This document shows positions 9,027 through 17,768 of a stretch of DNA of 64,000 nucleotides, in pieces. The DNA is taken from the NCBI RefSeq assembly GCF_000172795.2, contig NZ_CP020947.1, positions 1,367,001 through 1,431,000 on the forward strand, in the 5' to 3' direction. A model generated the notes under the pieces. It was given only the letters and a program-made list of their open reading frames with translations, was not told where the DNA came from and did not search any database. The translations under genes were made by a program, and so were the position numbers. The stretch comes from Rhizobium sp. CIAT894. GTDB taxonomy: Bacteria > Pseudomonadota > Alphaproteobacteria > Rhizobiales > Rhizobiaceae. The stretch's first letter is position 1. Each line of letters starts with the position of its first letter.

Positions 9027-9797
9027 ATGCAGTGGCAGGACCATGCGATCATCCTGGGCGTCAAGCGCCACGGTGAGACGAGTGTGATCGCCGAGGTGAT
9101 GACACGTGATCGCGGCCGCCATCTCGGCCTGGTGCGTTCCGGCCGCTCGCGCGCCATGCAGCCGGTGCTGCAGGCGGGCAATGCCGTGGAGGTTCTCTGG
9201 CGCGCCAGATTAGACGAGCATCTCGGTGAATTCCGCGTCGAGCCGGTGACACTGCGCGCCGCCCGCCTGATGGAAACGGCGACCGCTGTTTACGGTGTCC
9301 AGGCGATGGGCGCACTGCTGCGGCTGCTGCCGGAGCGTGATCCGCATCCGCACCTCTTCGATGCGCTGGAGGTCATCCTCGATCACCTGCACAACCCGGC
9401 CGATGCCGGCGAGCTGTTCGTGCGTTTCGAACTTGCTGTGCTGAACGATCTCGGCTTCGGCCTCGATCTTGCCGAATGCGCCGCGACCGGCGCCCGTTCC
9501 GATCTCGCTTATGTCTCGCCGAAATCCGGCCGCGCCATCAGCCGCAGCGCCGGCGCCCCCTGGGCGGACAAGATGCTGCTGCTGCCGCCTTTCCTCAGCA
9601 TCGAAGGCAATCAAGCGGCCGATTTCGATAGTCTCGCAGCCGCATTCCGTCTGACGGGCTTCTTTCTGCATCGCCATGTCTATGAACCGCGCGGCATCGA
9701 AGCCGTGGCAGCCCGTGACGGCTTTGTTCAGGCGGCCCTGAAGGCGCTCAATCCAGCCTTGCGGACGCTTTCCGCTCCGGATGGTGTTTCCGCCTGA
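9027..9797 (+). CDS. recO: DNA repair protein RecO
   Basis: RecO works with RecF and RecR to load RecA on SSB-coated gaps. The 256-aa protein opens [20 protein letters not shown], the standard RecO OB-fold start, and continues with ADVMTRD-like and GLVRSGRS elements and a helical C-terminal region. RecO commonly follows era in alphaproteobacteria; here the Crp/Fnr and receiver genes lie between them. Confidence 0.93.
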   Translation: MQWQDHAIILGVKRHGETSVIAEVMTRDRGRHLGLVRSGRSRAMQPVLQAGNAVEVLWRARLDEHLGEFRVEPVTLRAARLMETATAVYGVQAMGALLRLLPERDPHPHLFDALEVILDHLHNPADAGELFVRFELAVLNDLGFGLDLAECAATGARSDLAYVSPKSGRAISRSAGAPWADKMLLLPPFLSIEGNQAADFDSLAAAFRLTGFFLHRHVYEPRGIEAVAARDGFVQAALKALNPALRTLSAPDGVSA

Positions 9798-9908
9798 CCT
9801 CCCGTCTCTCCGGCATTTTTTATCGGTGCAAAACATCCTCCGGATTTGGCGGTTTACCCGCATGGCAGCTCTTCCTATGTCTTGGAGACGCCAATCGAGG
9901 AGGATCTC

Positions 9909-10904
9909 ATGCTGACCAAAACCGCATCGCCAACGACGATTACGCTGTGGAACGGCCGCGAAATTCCGCGTCTCGGCATGGGATGCTGGGCGATCGGCGG
10001 TCCCTTCTTCGCCGGCGATACGCCGCTCGGCTGGGGCGATGTCGACGATAATGAATCGGTGGAAGCGATCAACCGCGCGATCGAACTCGGCATCCGCTTC
10101 TTCGATACGGCGTCGAACTATGGCGCCGGCCATTCGGAGGAAGTGCTCGGCCTGGCGGTCGGCAATCGCGACGATGTCGTCGTCGCCACCAAGTTCGGCT
10201 TTGCCACCGATCCGGCAACGAAGCAGGCAATCGGCGCCTTCGCCGATGAGGCCTTCATCCGCCGCTCGGTCGAAACGTCGCTTCGTCGTCTGAAGCGCGA
10301 CCGCCTCGATCTCCTGCAGTTCCACATCAATGACTTTCCGCTGGAACAGTCGGATGCCGTCTTCGACACGCTGGAAGCGTTGCGCACCGAAGGCAAGATC
10401 GATGCGTTCGGCTGGAGCACCGATTTTCCCGATCGTGCCGCCCGCCATGCCCGCCGCCAGGGTTATGTCTCCGTGCAGCATACGATGAACGTCTTCGAAC
10501 CCGTGCCGGAGATGATTGCGGTGATTGACGGGAAAGGACTGATCTCCATCAATCGCGGTCCGCTGGCCATGGGACTTCTGACCGGCAAGTTCACCGCTGA
10601 CAAGGCGGTGGGCGCCAAGGATGTGCGCGGCGCGGCTCTCGACTGGATGGTCTATTTCAAGGATGGGCGCATGGCCCCGGAATTTGCCGCAAGGCTCGAT
10701 GCCGTCCGCGATCTCCTGACATCGGGCGGCCGCACGCTGACGCAGGGGGCGCTTGCCTGGCTCTGGGCGAAGTCGCCGCGCACCCTGCCCATTCCGGGTT
10801 TCCGCACCGTCGCCCAGGTGGAGGAAAATGCCGGCGCGCTGGAGAAGGGTCCGCTGCCGGCTGATGTCATGGCTGAGATCGACGTGGCGCTCGATCGCGT
10901 GTGA
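9909..10904 (+). CDS. Aldo/keto reductase
   Basis: The 331-aa protein has an NADPH-dependent aldo/keto reductase TIM-barrel pattern: GMGCWAIGG at the N-terminus, IRFFDTASNYGAGHSEEVLG with catalytic Asp and Tyr, a VATKFG lysine strand and LLQFHIND with the conserved His. I chose ATG 9909 because GAGGAGGAT lies just upstream; an in-frame upstream start at 9846 adds residues without this signal. Substrate is unknown. It is not similar in detail to the second reductase at 55770. Confidence 0.9.
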   Translation: MLTKTASPTTITLWNGREIPRLGMGCWAIGGPFFAGDTPLGWGDVDDNESVEAINRAIELGIRFFDTASNYGAGHSEEVLGLAVGNRDDVVVATKFGFATDPATKQAIGAFADEAFIRRSVETSLRRLKRDRLDLLQFHINDFPLEQSDAVFDTLEALRTEGKIDAFGWSTDFPDRAARHARRQGYVSVQHTMNVFEPVPEMIAVIDGKGLISINRGPLAMGLLTGKFTADKAVGAKDVRGAALDWMVYFKDGRMAPEFAARLDAVRDLLTSGGRTLTQGALAWLWAKSPRTLPIPGFRTVAQVEENAGALEKGPLPADVMAEIDVALDRV

Positions 10905-10931
10905 GGGGCCGGGCCGGCGCAACCCATGCCA

Positions 10932-11088
10932 CCCTCATTCCTGTGCCCGTCACAGGAATCCAGCCACCGCGCGTCCGCGCGGTGAATGACTCTCATACGC
11001 CGAAGCAGAGTCTCCCGCGCCCAAGGACTTGGGCGCACTGGATTCCTGTGACATCCCTCGGGTCAAGGCCCGAGGACAGGAATGAGGG
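10932..11088. repeat. Nested palindromic intergenic repeat
   Basis: An outer inverted repeat of 13 bases (10932-10944 with 11076-11088; CCCTCATTCCTGT) encloses an inner 15-base inverted repeat (10949-10963 with 11038-11052; GTCACAGGAATCCAG), with further GC-rich palindromes in the centre (CCGCGCG, CCCAAGGACTTGGG, CCTCGGGTCAAGGCCCGAGG). It fills the gap between converging genes and could form a long branched hairpin. It looks like a dispersed rhizobial repeat, which a genome search would confirm. Confidence 0.8.
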
Positions 11089-11147
11089 AGAACGTTGCAG
11101 CGTGCGTGGAAAAAAAGCGTCGTCCAGCCAACATTGCCCAATTCGAC

Positions 11148-12005
11148 CTAACTCCGCGCGCGAACCTTCAACGCCCAGCCTTCCGGCCGCTCTTCAACGA
11201 TCTTGACGGTGTCACCGATCGTGATCCTGCCGCTGCCGCGCGGCGTCACATTCCAGCCGAACAGCGGGCCGGGCACGCGGCGGTCGGCCGACATGCGGAT
11301 GCGGCCCATTGATGGCATCGGATTCGGCCCCTCGCGGGAACCGGTCAGTTGGTCCTGCGTCGTCATGATGCAGCGCGAGCAGGGTTTGACGAGATCGAAG
11401 CGGATGCCTGATATCTCGATCGCCGCCCAGCGGTCCTCCGGCCAGGCCTCGTCGATATCGATGACGATATTCGGACGGAAGCGTTCCATGCCGACGCTGC
11501 CTTCGCCGTGGGCGGCGAGATCGGCGTTCAGCGCCTTCAGCGAACCGGTCGTCGTCACCAGGATCTGGTAGCCGTCGGTGAAGGTGACCGGCGTGCCTTC
11601 GCCAGCCCATTCGGCATTCGCCGTCCGCCGCGCCTGCCCGTCGAAGAAGACCAGCCGCACCTCACGGCCAAGCCATTCGGAAAGCCGGCGATTGCTGTCG
11701 GGATCGGCGACGGCGGCGCTGACGGTCGATTTCCACACGGTCACATCCGTGCGGGTTTCAGGCCGAGGCGGCGGCACCGATAGTTCAGGCTTTCCCTCCA
11801 TCAGCAGCCGAAAGGCGCCGGGTTCCGGCCGCAGCGCGATGCGTGCGAGATCCGGCAATTCGCGCTGGGTGATGAAGTGGCCCTCGGGATCGGTGATCAT
11901 CGCCCGCCGGTCGCCGGACAGTCCTTGGGCATCGATATCGGCGGCGGGCAGCGCAATGCCGCGGGCACTCTTGAGCGGGTAGATGAAGAGGTCGCTGATA
12001 TGCAT
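11148..12005 (-). CDS. MOSC-domain protein (YcbX/mARC-like)
   Basis: The 285-aa protein has an N-terminal MOSC beta-barrel (ISDLFIYPLKSARGI, then GLSGDRRAMI) and the MOSC core with the conserved cysteine in KPCSRCIMTT, the expected molybdenum-cofactor sulfur ligand region. Relatives such as YcbX and mARC reduce N-hydroxylated compounds with a redox partner; no ferredoxin domain is fused here. It is followed on the opposite strand side by the nested repeat at 10932-11088. Confidence 0.88.
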   Translation of the reverse strand: MHISDLFIYPLKSARGIALPAADIDAQGLSGDRRAMITDPEGHFITQRELPDLARIALRPEPGAFRLLMEGKPELSVPPPRPETRTDVTVWKSTVSAAVADPDSNRRLSEWLGREVRLVFFDGQARRTANAEWAGEGTPVTFTDGYQILVTTTGSLKALNADLAAHGEGSVGMERFRPNIVIDIDEAWPEDRWAAIEISGIRFDLVKPCSRCIMTTQDQLTGSREGPNPMPSMGRIRMSADRRVPGPLFGWNVTPRGSGRITIGDTVKIVEERPEGWALKVRARS

Positions 12006-12027
12006 GCCGTTCTCCTGGATCTCGTGC

Positions 12028-12128
12028 TCTAGAGCGCGTCAAACTTGATTCATGCGACGCACTTTAGCTTCTTGTTTTACGCCTGCCGTTATCGCAAAGC
12101 CGCGGCACAGTTTTGCGCGACAGCGCTA
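12028..12128. repeat. RIME-like palindromic element
   Basis: The gap between the MOSC gene and the HD-hydrolase gene is almost entirely a palindromic element. CTAGAGCGCG near 12029 and the complementary AGCGCTAG near 12122 flank internal pieces such as GCGACGCACTTTAGC and CGCAAAGCCGCGGCACAGTTTTGCG. Modules resemble those of the 7292-7453 element (TTTTGCGCGACA, CTTTAG). It likely reaches into the last codon region of the HD gene. Confidence 0.6.
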
Positions 12129-12770
12129 GATTTCATTCATGAATGCCGAGAGGAAATCGCGCAGGCTTTTGTCACGCGCGGCCGCCAGCCTGCGGCCGGT
12201 CTCGGTCTGGAACCCTTCCGCCAGCTTGAACAGCTTCGTCTGGAAATGATCAATGGCATAACGCTTATCGTCGAGCGGGCGATGCTCCGCCGTCGGGTCG
12301 AACGGATCGTATAGTCCTGATCCCAGTCGTCCGGCGATATAGAAACAGCGGGCGGCGCCGACCATGCCGATTGCGTCCAGCCGGTCGGCATCCTGCAGGA
12401 TCTTTGCCTCCAGCGTCTGCGGCGCCACCCCGGCCGAGAAACTATGCGCGGTAATGGCGTGAGCCGCGGCGTCGATATCCGCCTTGGACCACCCGAGCTC
12501 TGCCAGGATCGCCGATGCCTTTTCCGCCGCTAAGGCCGATGCTTTTGCCCGCAGCGGCGAATTCTTCTCGACGGCGACGCAGTCGTGCAGCAGCACGGAA
12601 GCGGCGAGAACCCGCCCGTCGCCGCCTTCTCCAGCATGGATGCGCATGGCGTTGCGGAAGACGCGGAAGATATGGGCAAGATCATGCGAGCCATCGTCGC
12701 CATCGGCCGCATGCGCAATCAGGGCCGCCGCCAGCGTTTCGTGAGGGGAGAAGGCTTCAGCCTCGAACAT
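12126..12770 (-). CDS. HD-domain phosphohydrolase
   Basis: The 214-aa protein shows the HD metal site: H29 in SHDLAHIFRV with D30, then LLHDCVAVEK (about residues 61-70), and KILQDADRLDAIG with the last Asp. This pattern matches the YedJ-type HD family, whose members hydrolyse phosphate esters; the substrate is not known. It stands alone between the repeat element and the c-di-GMP gene, which are oriented the same way. Confidence 0.88.
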   Translation of the reverse strand: MFEAEAFSPHETLAAALIAHAADGDDGSHDLAHIFRVFRNAMRIHAGEGGDGRVLAASVLLHDCVAVEKNSPLRAKASALAAEKASAILAELGWSKADIDAAAHAITAHSFSAGVAPQTLEAKILQDADRLDAIGMVGAARCFYIAGRLGSGLYDPFDPTAEHRPLDDKRYAIDHFQTKLFKLAEGFQTETGRRLAAARDKSLRDFLSAFMNEI

Positions 12771-12928
12771 CGCGCCACCCTGTCATGAGGAAGATAAAGC
12801 ATCGGCTGCAAGCCAACGCCGCCAAGCATGCGATAGGAAGGCCGCCGCAATCGCCGCCGATTTTCTAGCGGCTTGCCGTGCGAGTCGCAATCGCGCGGAT
12901 GTCAGCACCCGGTTTCAGGAAAGACGCA

Positions 12929-14806
12929 TCACGCAGCCGTTCTCGGTGACAGGGAGAGAAGGTGGGGCACGTCGCGCGCCGGTCTCGGTGGACTGATATG
13001 GTAGCCCTGGATCTCGTCGCATTCCTCGCATTCGAGCAGCGTCAGCTGCGCGGCCGTCTCGACGCCCTCGACGGTGACGCGCATGCCGAGTGCATCGCCG
13101 AGCAGGATGATTGCGTGCATGAGCGCATGCGCTTCCTTGTTGCCGGCGATGTCGCTGACGAAGGACTTGTCGATCTTGATCTTGTCGAAGGGAAAGCTGG
13201 AGAGATAGCTCAGCGAGGAATAGCCGGTGCCGAAATCGTCCATCGAAATGCGGATGCCGCGCTCCTTCAGCGCATGCAGGATCGGCAGCACCTCGTCGAG
13301 ATTCTCCATCAGCACGCTCTCGGTGATTTCGAGTTCGAGCCGCGACGGCGATAACGAGGCGGCGGCAAGCGCTTCGCCGACGTCCTTGGTCAGGTCGCTG
13401 CCGCTGAATTGGATTGCAGAAACGTTGACTGCGACCTTGATGTCTTCCGGCCATTGCGCCGCATCGCTGCAGGCTTGGCGTAGAACCCACCGGCCGATAT
13501 CGACGATGAGGCCGACTTCTTCAGCGAGCGGAATGAAATCCATCGGCGCAACACGGCCGCGGACCGGATGGTTCCAGCGGATGAGAGCCTCGAAGCCGCA
13601 GATGCGCCGTTGCGAGAGGTCGTAGAGCGGCTGGTAATGCAGCTCGAATTCGTCGGTCGCAACGGCGGCTCTGAGATCTGCCTCGAGCGCATGGCGCAGT
13701 TGCATCTGCGCTTCCATCTCACTGTCGAAGAAACGCTCGCGTTTGCGTCCGTCGGCCTTCGCATGCGACAACGCCACGCCGGCATGTTTCAGCAGGATAT
13801 CGGTTTCCTCGCCATCACCAGGGGCAATTGCGATCCCCATGGAGACGCTGAGCTCCACTTGTTTCTCGCCGTGGAAAAATGGCTCGGAAAGCTCGTCGCG
13901 GATCTGCTCGGCAAGGGCAGTCACGTTCCACGGCTGCTGTCTGGCTGTCTGCAGGATAGCGAATTCATCCGAGCCGAGGCGCGCCAGGACGTTCTTTGAA
14001 CCGGCCGAGGCTCGGATACGCTCGGCGACCTGCTGCAGGATCTTGTCGCCGACCGACACGCCCATCGTATTGTTGATCGATTTGAACCGGTCGAGATTGA
14101 GGTGAACGAGGGCGATCTGTCCGTCCGGCTTGCGCTCGATGAGCGCCGCATCGACCTGCTCGCGGAAATGGATGCGGTTCGGAAGGCCGGTCAACGGGTC
14201 GTGGTGGGCGAGATAGGTGATACGCTCGGCCGCCTTTCGATCCTCGGTAATATCGGCATGCATGGCGATGCTGCTGCCGTCAGCAAGGATGGTCACCATG
14301 CTCTGGATGGTGCGGCCGTCGTCCATCAGCCACTCGCGTCGACGGATACTGCCGCTTGCTGCGATCGCGGGGGAATGTCGGCCGATCCGCCGGTCGGGCT
14401 TGGCGCCGGCGCCCTCCGCACCGCGCATTTTGGCGATGAGATCGGCGATGGTCGCGCCGACGGTGACATCGTCCTGCGTCAGGCCGAAGAGTTGAGCGAA
14501 GCGAATGTTGGAAAGCGTCAGCCGCTGGTCGGCATCGAAGACGCTGAGACCGAGCGGTAAATTGTTGAGAATGATTTCGAAGAGTCTCTGTTGTCCGTCG
14601 AACGCCTGGCTGAGGGCGGATATATTGCCTCTTAGCGCATGGTTTTCCTGAAGCAGCGTTTCCGCGCTTCTTTCGATTTCGTCATAGTCACTTTCATGGA
14701 CGCGATAGGTCGCGATCACAAGCTCCATCAGACGCTGCGCATCGACCGATCCATCGGCCGTGACGGCCTGGCTGCACTGCTGCCAGAAGAGCGCTTCAGC
14801 TTTCAT
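12929..14806 (-). CDS. PAS-GGDEF-EAL cyclic-di-GMP protein, altered GGDEF
   Basis: The 625-aa protein has an N-terminal helical region, a PAS-like domain (about 75-190), a GGDEF domain (195-350) and an EAL domain (375-610). The diguanylate cyclase signature is GSDEF at 278-282 instead of GGDEF, so cyclase activity is doubtful. The phosphodiesterase domain looks intact: FEALIRW (EAL 406-408), the NVSAIQF Asn and DDFGTGYSSLSYL (523-535). No transmembrane helix is obvious. I chose ATG 14806 because the 49 residues upstream look unrelated. It is divergent from the EF-hand gene. Confidence 0.9.
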   Translation of the reverse strand: MKAEALFWQQCSQAVTADGSVDAQRLMELVIATYRVHESDYDEIERSAETLLQENHALRGNISALSQAFDGQQRLFEIILNNLPLGLSVFDADQRLTLSNIRFAQLFGLTQDDVTVGATIADLIAKMRGAEGAGAKPDRRIGRHSPAIAASGSIRRREWLMDDGRTIQSMVTILADGSSIAMHADITEDRKAAERITYLAHHDPLTGLPNRIHFREQVDAALIERKPDGQIALVHLNLDRFKSINNTMGVSVGDKILQQVAERIRASAGSKNVLARLGSDEFAILQTARQQPWNVTALAEQIRDELSEPFFHGEKQVELSVSMGIAIAPGDGEETDILLKHAGVALSHAKADGRKRERFFDSEMEAQMQLRHALEADLRAAVATDEFELHYQPLYDLSQRRICGFEALIRWNHPVRGRVAPMDFIPLAEEVGLIVDIGRWVLRQACSDAAQWPEDIKVAVNVSAIQFSGSDLTKDVGEALAAASLSPSRLELEITESVLMENLDEVLPILHALKERGIRISMDDFGTGYSSLSYLSSFPFDKIKIDKSFVSDIAGNKEAHALMHAIILLGDALGMRVTVEGVETAAQLTLLECEECDEIQGYHISPPRPARDVPHLLSLSPRTAA

Positions 14807-15243
14807 GGAGATGCTTCTGGCAGGACGGCTGCGACAGCATTGGGGGTCTCTTCTTGATTGACGTACCTCATGGTGTCGCAAAGCCTTTCCAAAATGAACA
14901 TTGAATTGATTTTTTATAGGCTGAACGCCTGGGTGGTGTCTCGTGACGCTCATTCTGGATGGGTCGGATTAATATTCGGTTGCAGTGCAGCAGCGGCGGC
15001 ACGTCGTTAGACTTTTGTTTTATATGTGAAAAATCGCTGAAATACCGCGAGACCCCTTCATTCGACCCGGGCGGAAGGCTGGCTTCACCGCATTCGGTTA
15101 ACTGCTGTCAATCATCGTTAATAAGAAGTTAACAACTTATTGACGCACTGCGCAAATCAGTTTAACCAGCGAGTCAACAGTGATTTTCCACCTTCGTATT
15201 GCGTACAAACACCACCGGCAAAAGGCGGTGAATGGAGGTTTGT
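14807..15243. other. 437-base divergent intergenic region
   Basis: This region separates the c-di-GMP gene (minus) from the EF-hand gene (plus). No convincing gene is visible. It is AT-richer than its neighbours, holds one perfect CtrA-type site at 15118-15133, and ends in GAATGGAGGTTTGT, which supplies the ribosome site of the EF-hand gene. Confidence 0.6.
15118..15133 (+). promoter_or_regulatory. CtrA-type binding site
   Basis: TTAA (15118-15121), seven bases, then TTAAC (15129-15133) is an exact match to the alphaproteobacterial CtrA consensus TTAA-N7-TTAAC. It lies 110 bases upstream of the EF-hand gene start and about 310 bases from the c-di-GMP gene start. CtrA is the cell-cycle master regulator in Rhizobiales and Caulobacter; regulation here is inferred from the motif only. 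Confidence 0.6.
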
Positions 15244-15585
15244 ATGACCAGCACCACATCCGTTTCCGATACTTCATATGCTTATCTGGCGACGCTTTCC
15301 CGGCTTGATTCGAATGGCGACGGCGTCCTCAGCCGCGGCGAACGCGCCGCCGATGAGAAGCCCGGCATCATCAAGGAACTCCTGGAAGACGACAGGACCA
15401 ATGAGACTCAGCCGAGATTTTCCGGCAGCCTGATTGCGCTGATGATGGACACGCGTGACAGCGGCACCGCAAGCAATATCGCCGTTCCCTATCCTTTGCA
15501 GCAGACCGCACCGACCTCGGGTGATCAGTCGGACGTTCTCTACCGCAATACCTACGGCCAGTTCGACTTCAACGCCGTCGCCTGA
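15244..15585 (+). CDS. EF-hand calcium-binding small protein
   Basis: The 113-aa protein has one canonical 12-residue EF-hand loop, DSNGDGVLSRGE (D22, N24, D26, V28, E33), preceded by a helix (SYAYLATLSRL). The remainder is Ser/Thr/Asp-rich with no signal peptide or membrane segment. ATG 15244 follows ATGGAGGTTTGT, a good ribosome site; the in-frame ATG at 15232 overlaps that site. A strong terminator follows. The upstream CtrA-type site suggests cell-cycle control. Function is unknown. Confidence 0.8.
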   Translation: MTSTTSVSDTSYAYLATLSRLDSNGDGVLSRGERAADEKPGIIKELLEDDRTNETQPRFSGSLIALMMDTRDSGTASNIAVPYPLQQTAPTSGDQSDVLYRNTYGQFDFNAVA

Positions 15586-15610
15586 TCCACTCCCGAACCG
15601 GGCGATCTGC

Positions 15611-15640
15611 AAGCCGGCCGTTTGGCCGGCTTTTGCTTGT
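15611..15640 (+). terminator. Rho-independent terminator after EF-hand gene
   Basis: AAGCCGGCC (15611-15619) pairs with GGCCGGCTT (15624-15632) around a four-base loop and is followed by TTGCTTGT. It lies 26 bases after the stop codon. Confidence 0.8.
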
Positions 15641-15713
15641 CTGAGGTCCCTCGATCAGGAACACCTTCCGCGCTGACACGTTCAGAAGGACAACCGGACG
15701 GAAGGAGATCTCC

Positions 15714-16229
15714 ATGAAAGCCATGTGCACCATCGCCGCCCTGAGCCTGCTTGCCGTTGCATTGCCGGCGGGCGCTCAGGACAAGCAGACGGCGATCGCC
15801 AATTTCGTCGGCAAGGACGGCAAGGAAGACGGCCGCGCGCAACTGACGGCTGCCGCCAACGGCGGTGTCCTGATCGAAGTCGAGATATCGGGACTGCCGG
15901 CGAACAAATGGGTGGCCTTCCATGTTCATGAGACCGGCCGTTGCGACGCGGCAACCCACCACGAATCGGCCGGCGGCCACTTCAACCCCGGCAAGGCCGA
16001 GCACGGCATTCTTGCCGCCAAGGGTCCGCACGCCGGTGATCTGCCCAATCAATATGTCGGACAGGACGGGATGCTCCGGGCGCAGGTCTTCGACAGCATG
16101 GTCACGCTCGACGGCAAGACCGACGGCATTCGCGGCCGCGCATTGATGGTGCACGCCAATTCGGATGATTATCGCAGCCAGCCTTCCGGTGATGCCGGGG
16201 AAAGGCTGTCTTGCGGCGTCATCCAATAA
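15714..16229 (+). CDS. sodC: Periplasmic Cu/Zn superoxide dismutase
   Basis: SodC converts superoxide to peroxide in the periplasm. The 171-aa precursor has a signal peptide (MKAMCTIAALSLLAVALPAGA, likely cut after residue 21). The mature part has the metal ligands in order: FHVHETGRC, SAGGHFNP, EHG, PHAGDLPN and a late VHANSDDY histidine. Cysteines near 51 and 168 would form the conserved disulfide. AAGGAGATCTCC gives a strong ribosome site. It appears monocistronic. Confidence 0.95.
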   Translation: MKAMCTIAALSLLAVALPAGAQDKQTAIANFVGKDGKEDGRAQLTAAANGGVLIEVEISGLPANKWVAFHVHETGRCDAATHHESAGGHFNPGKAEHGILAAKGPHAGDLPNQYVGQDGMLRAQVFDSMVTLDGKTDGIRGRALMVHANSDDYRSQPSGDAGERLSCGVIQ

Positions 16230-16283
16230 CCGGCTGGCATAGTTCCTCGGGCGGAACCGATTGGGCATAAAATTCTGCATGTC

Positions 16284-17180
16284 TTATTGCCGCGTCGGCG
16301 CCGGCTTTTTGGCCGTCGCCCGGCCGTTGGATGTTTTTGCCGGCGCGGTGTCCGATACATTCGCTACCACAGCCGGTTTGTCGTTTGCCTTCTCGTCGAA
16401 GGCGAGTTTTACCCGCTTGACCATGTCACGGCTGACGACCCACCAGTCACCGGTCTTTGCCCAGTAGCGTAGCGTCACGGCGATCGCGTTGTCACCGAGG
16501 CTGTCGATGAAGACGCTTGGTGCCGGTGACGTCAGCACCCGCGAATCGGCTTTGGCAAGGCCCATCAATCTTTCCATCGCCTGATCGAGGTCATCCTCAT
16601 CGGCGACCTTGATCTTCAATTCGTTCTGCCGGGTGGCCTCGCGGCTGAAATTGGTGATCGGCGTATTCCAGAGCGTCGAATTCGGCGCCAGCCGATAAAG
16701 CCCGTCGGTGGTCCTGAGTTCGGTTGCAAACAATCCGATTTCACGCACCGTGCCGGCGACGCTGCTGGTCTCGATATATTCGCCGACGCGGAACGGCCTG
16801 AGGATCAAGAGCATGATGCCGGCGGCGATATTCTGCAGCGTCCCTTGCAGGGCCAGTCCGATTGCGAGGCCGGCTGCGCCGAGCGCTGCGATGATCGAAG
16901 CGGTCTGAACGCCGAATTGGCCGAGCACGGTGATGAACACCAGGATGAGCAGCACGTAGCGCAACACATTGGTGAAGAATCGCGCCAGCGTCTCGTCTAT
17001 GCCATGGACACGCGACAGGCCTTCATAGGCCCAGCGGCTGGCAAAACCGGCAAGCGTCCAGCCGAGAACGAGCAGGATCACCGCCCCGAGGACGGAGAAG
17101 GAATATTGCACCGCCAGCGCGCTCGCCTGGCTGAGCGCCGTTTGCGTGGCGAGAAGGACATCGGCTGCCTGTTGTTCCAT
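16284..17180 (-). CDS. MscS-family mechanosensitive channel
   Basis: The 298-aa protein has about three N-terminal membrane helices (about 25-50, 70-90, 95-120) and the pore-lining TM3 pattern AALGAAGLAIGLALQGTLQN, which is diagnostic for small-conductance MscS channels, followed by the beta domain (GTVREIGLFATELRTTDG, NSTLWNTPITNFS). A Lys/Ala/Pro-rich tail follows. It probably releases solutes on hypo-osmotic shock. It lies after the phosphatase gene on the same strand. Confidence 0.9.
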   Translation of the reverse strand: MEQQAADVLLATQTALSQASALAVQYSFSVLGAVILLVLGWTLAGFASRWAYEGLSRVHGIDETLARFFTNVLRYVLLILVFITVLGQFGVQTASIIAALGAAGLAIGLALQGTLQNIAAGIMLLILRPFRVGEYIETSSVAGTVREIGLFATELRTTDGLYRLAPNSTLWNTPITNFSREATRQNELKIKVADEDDLDQAMERLMGLAKADSRVLTSPAPSVFIDSLGDNAIAVTLRYWAKTGDWWVVSRDMVKRVKLAFDEKANDKPAVVANVSDTAPAKTSNGRATAKKPAPTRQ

Positions 17181-17237
17181 GATCTGGCCCTGTCGTTGTG
17201 CTTTGTCGGGGCCTAGATGGAGCGGCTGAGGGCAGCG

Positions 17238-17768
17238 TCAACCGCAGGCGCTGTCGCGGATCGTCAACACGAAGGGCGCGTTGCCGTCGGCATCCGCGCC
17301 GCGTCCGATTGCCCGAACCGCCGAAACCAGCCGGCCGCCGCGATTCAGCAGGGTGTCGCCGATCTCGATCAGCCGGGCATTCGGAGTGGCGAAAGGCGAG
17401 GCGGTTCGCAGCCGGCGGGCAAGGCCTTCCTCGCTCTGCTCCGGTGCAAGCGAAAGGGCTGCGATCAGGGCTGCCGCCGGCGATCGCGACACCCCCATCC
17501 AGCAATGGATGAGCAGCGGCGTCTCCTGCCGCCACGATGCGGCAAAGTCGATAAGCCCGCGGACATGCGTCTCGTCGGGCGCCACGAGACCGCCGGTCCC
17601 CTTGAAGGCGATGTCGTTCATCGCAAGTGTCAGATGACGATCGGCCGCGATCACGCCCGGTCGGTGAAAAGCCTGTTCCTTGGCGATCAGGCTGATCATG
17701 TCGCGCGCCTTATGGCGCACGGCCATCTCCGCGATGCGCGACAGCGGCGAGACGATGATGAAGCTCAC
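17238..17768 (-). CDS. Tyrosine-phosphatase-fold protein
   Basis: The 176-aa protein carries the P-loop HCWMGVSRS (H88-S96, with C89 as nucleophile and R95 binding phosphate), the CX5R signature of tyrosine/dual-specificity phosphatases. A possible general acid lies in APDETHVRGLIDF (about 63-75). The length fits a single catalytic domain. Its start overlaps the stop of the upstream HD-hydrolase gene by 4 bases (ATGA), so the two are coupled. Substrate is unknown. Confidence 0.85.
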   Translation of the reverse strand: MSFIIVSPLSRIAEMAVRHKARDMISLIAKEQAFHRPGVIAADRHLTLAMNDIAFKGTGGLVAPDETHVRGLIDFAASWRQETPLLIHCWMGVSRSPAAALIAALSLAPEQSEEGLARRLRTASPFATPNARLIEIGDTLLNRGGRLVSAVRAIGRGADADGNAPFVLTIRDSACG

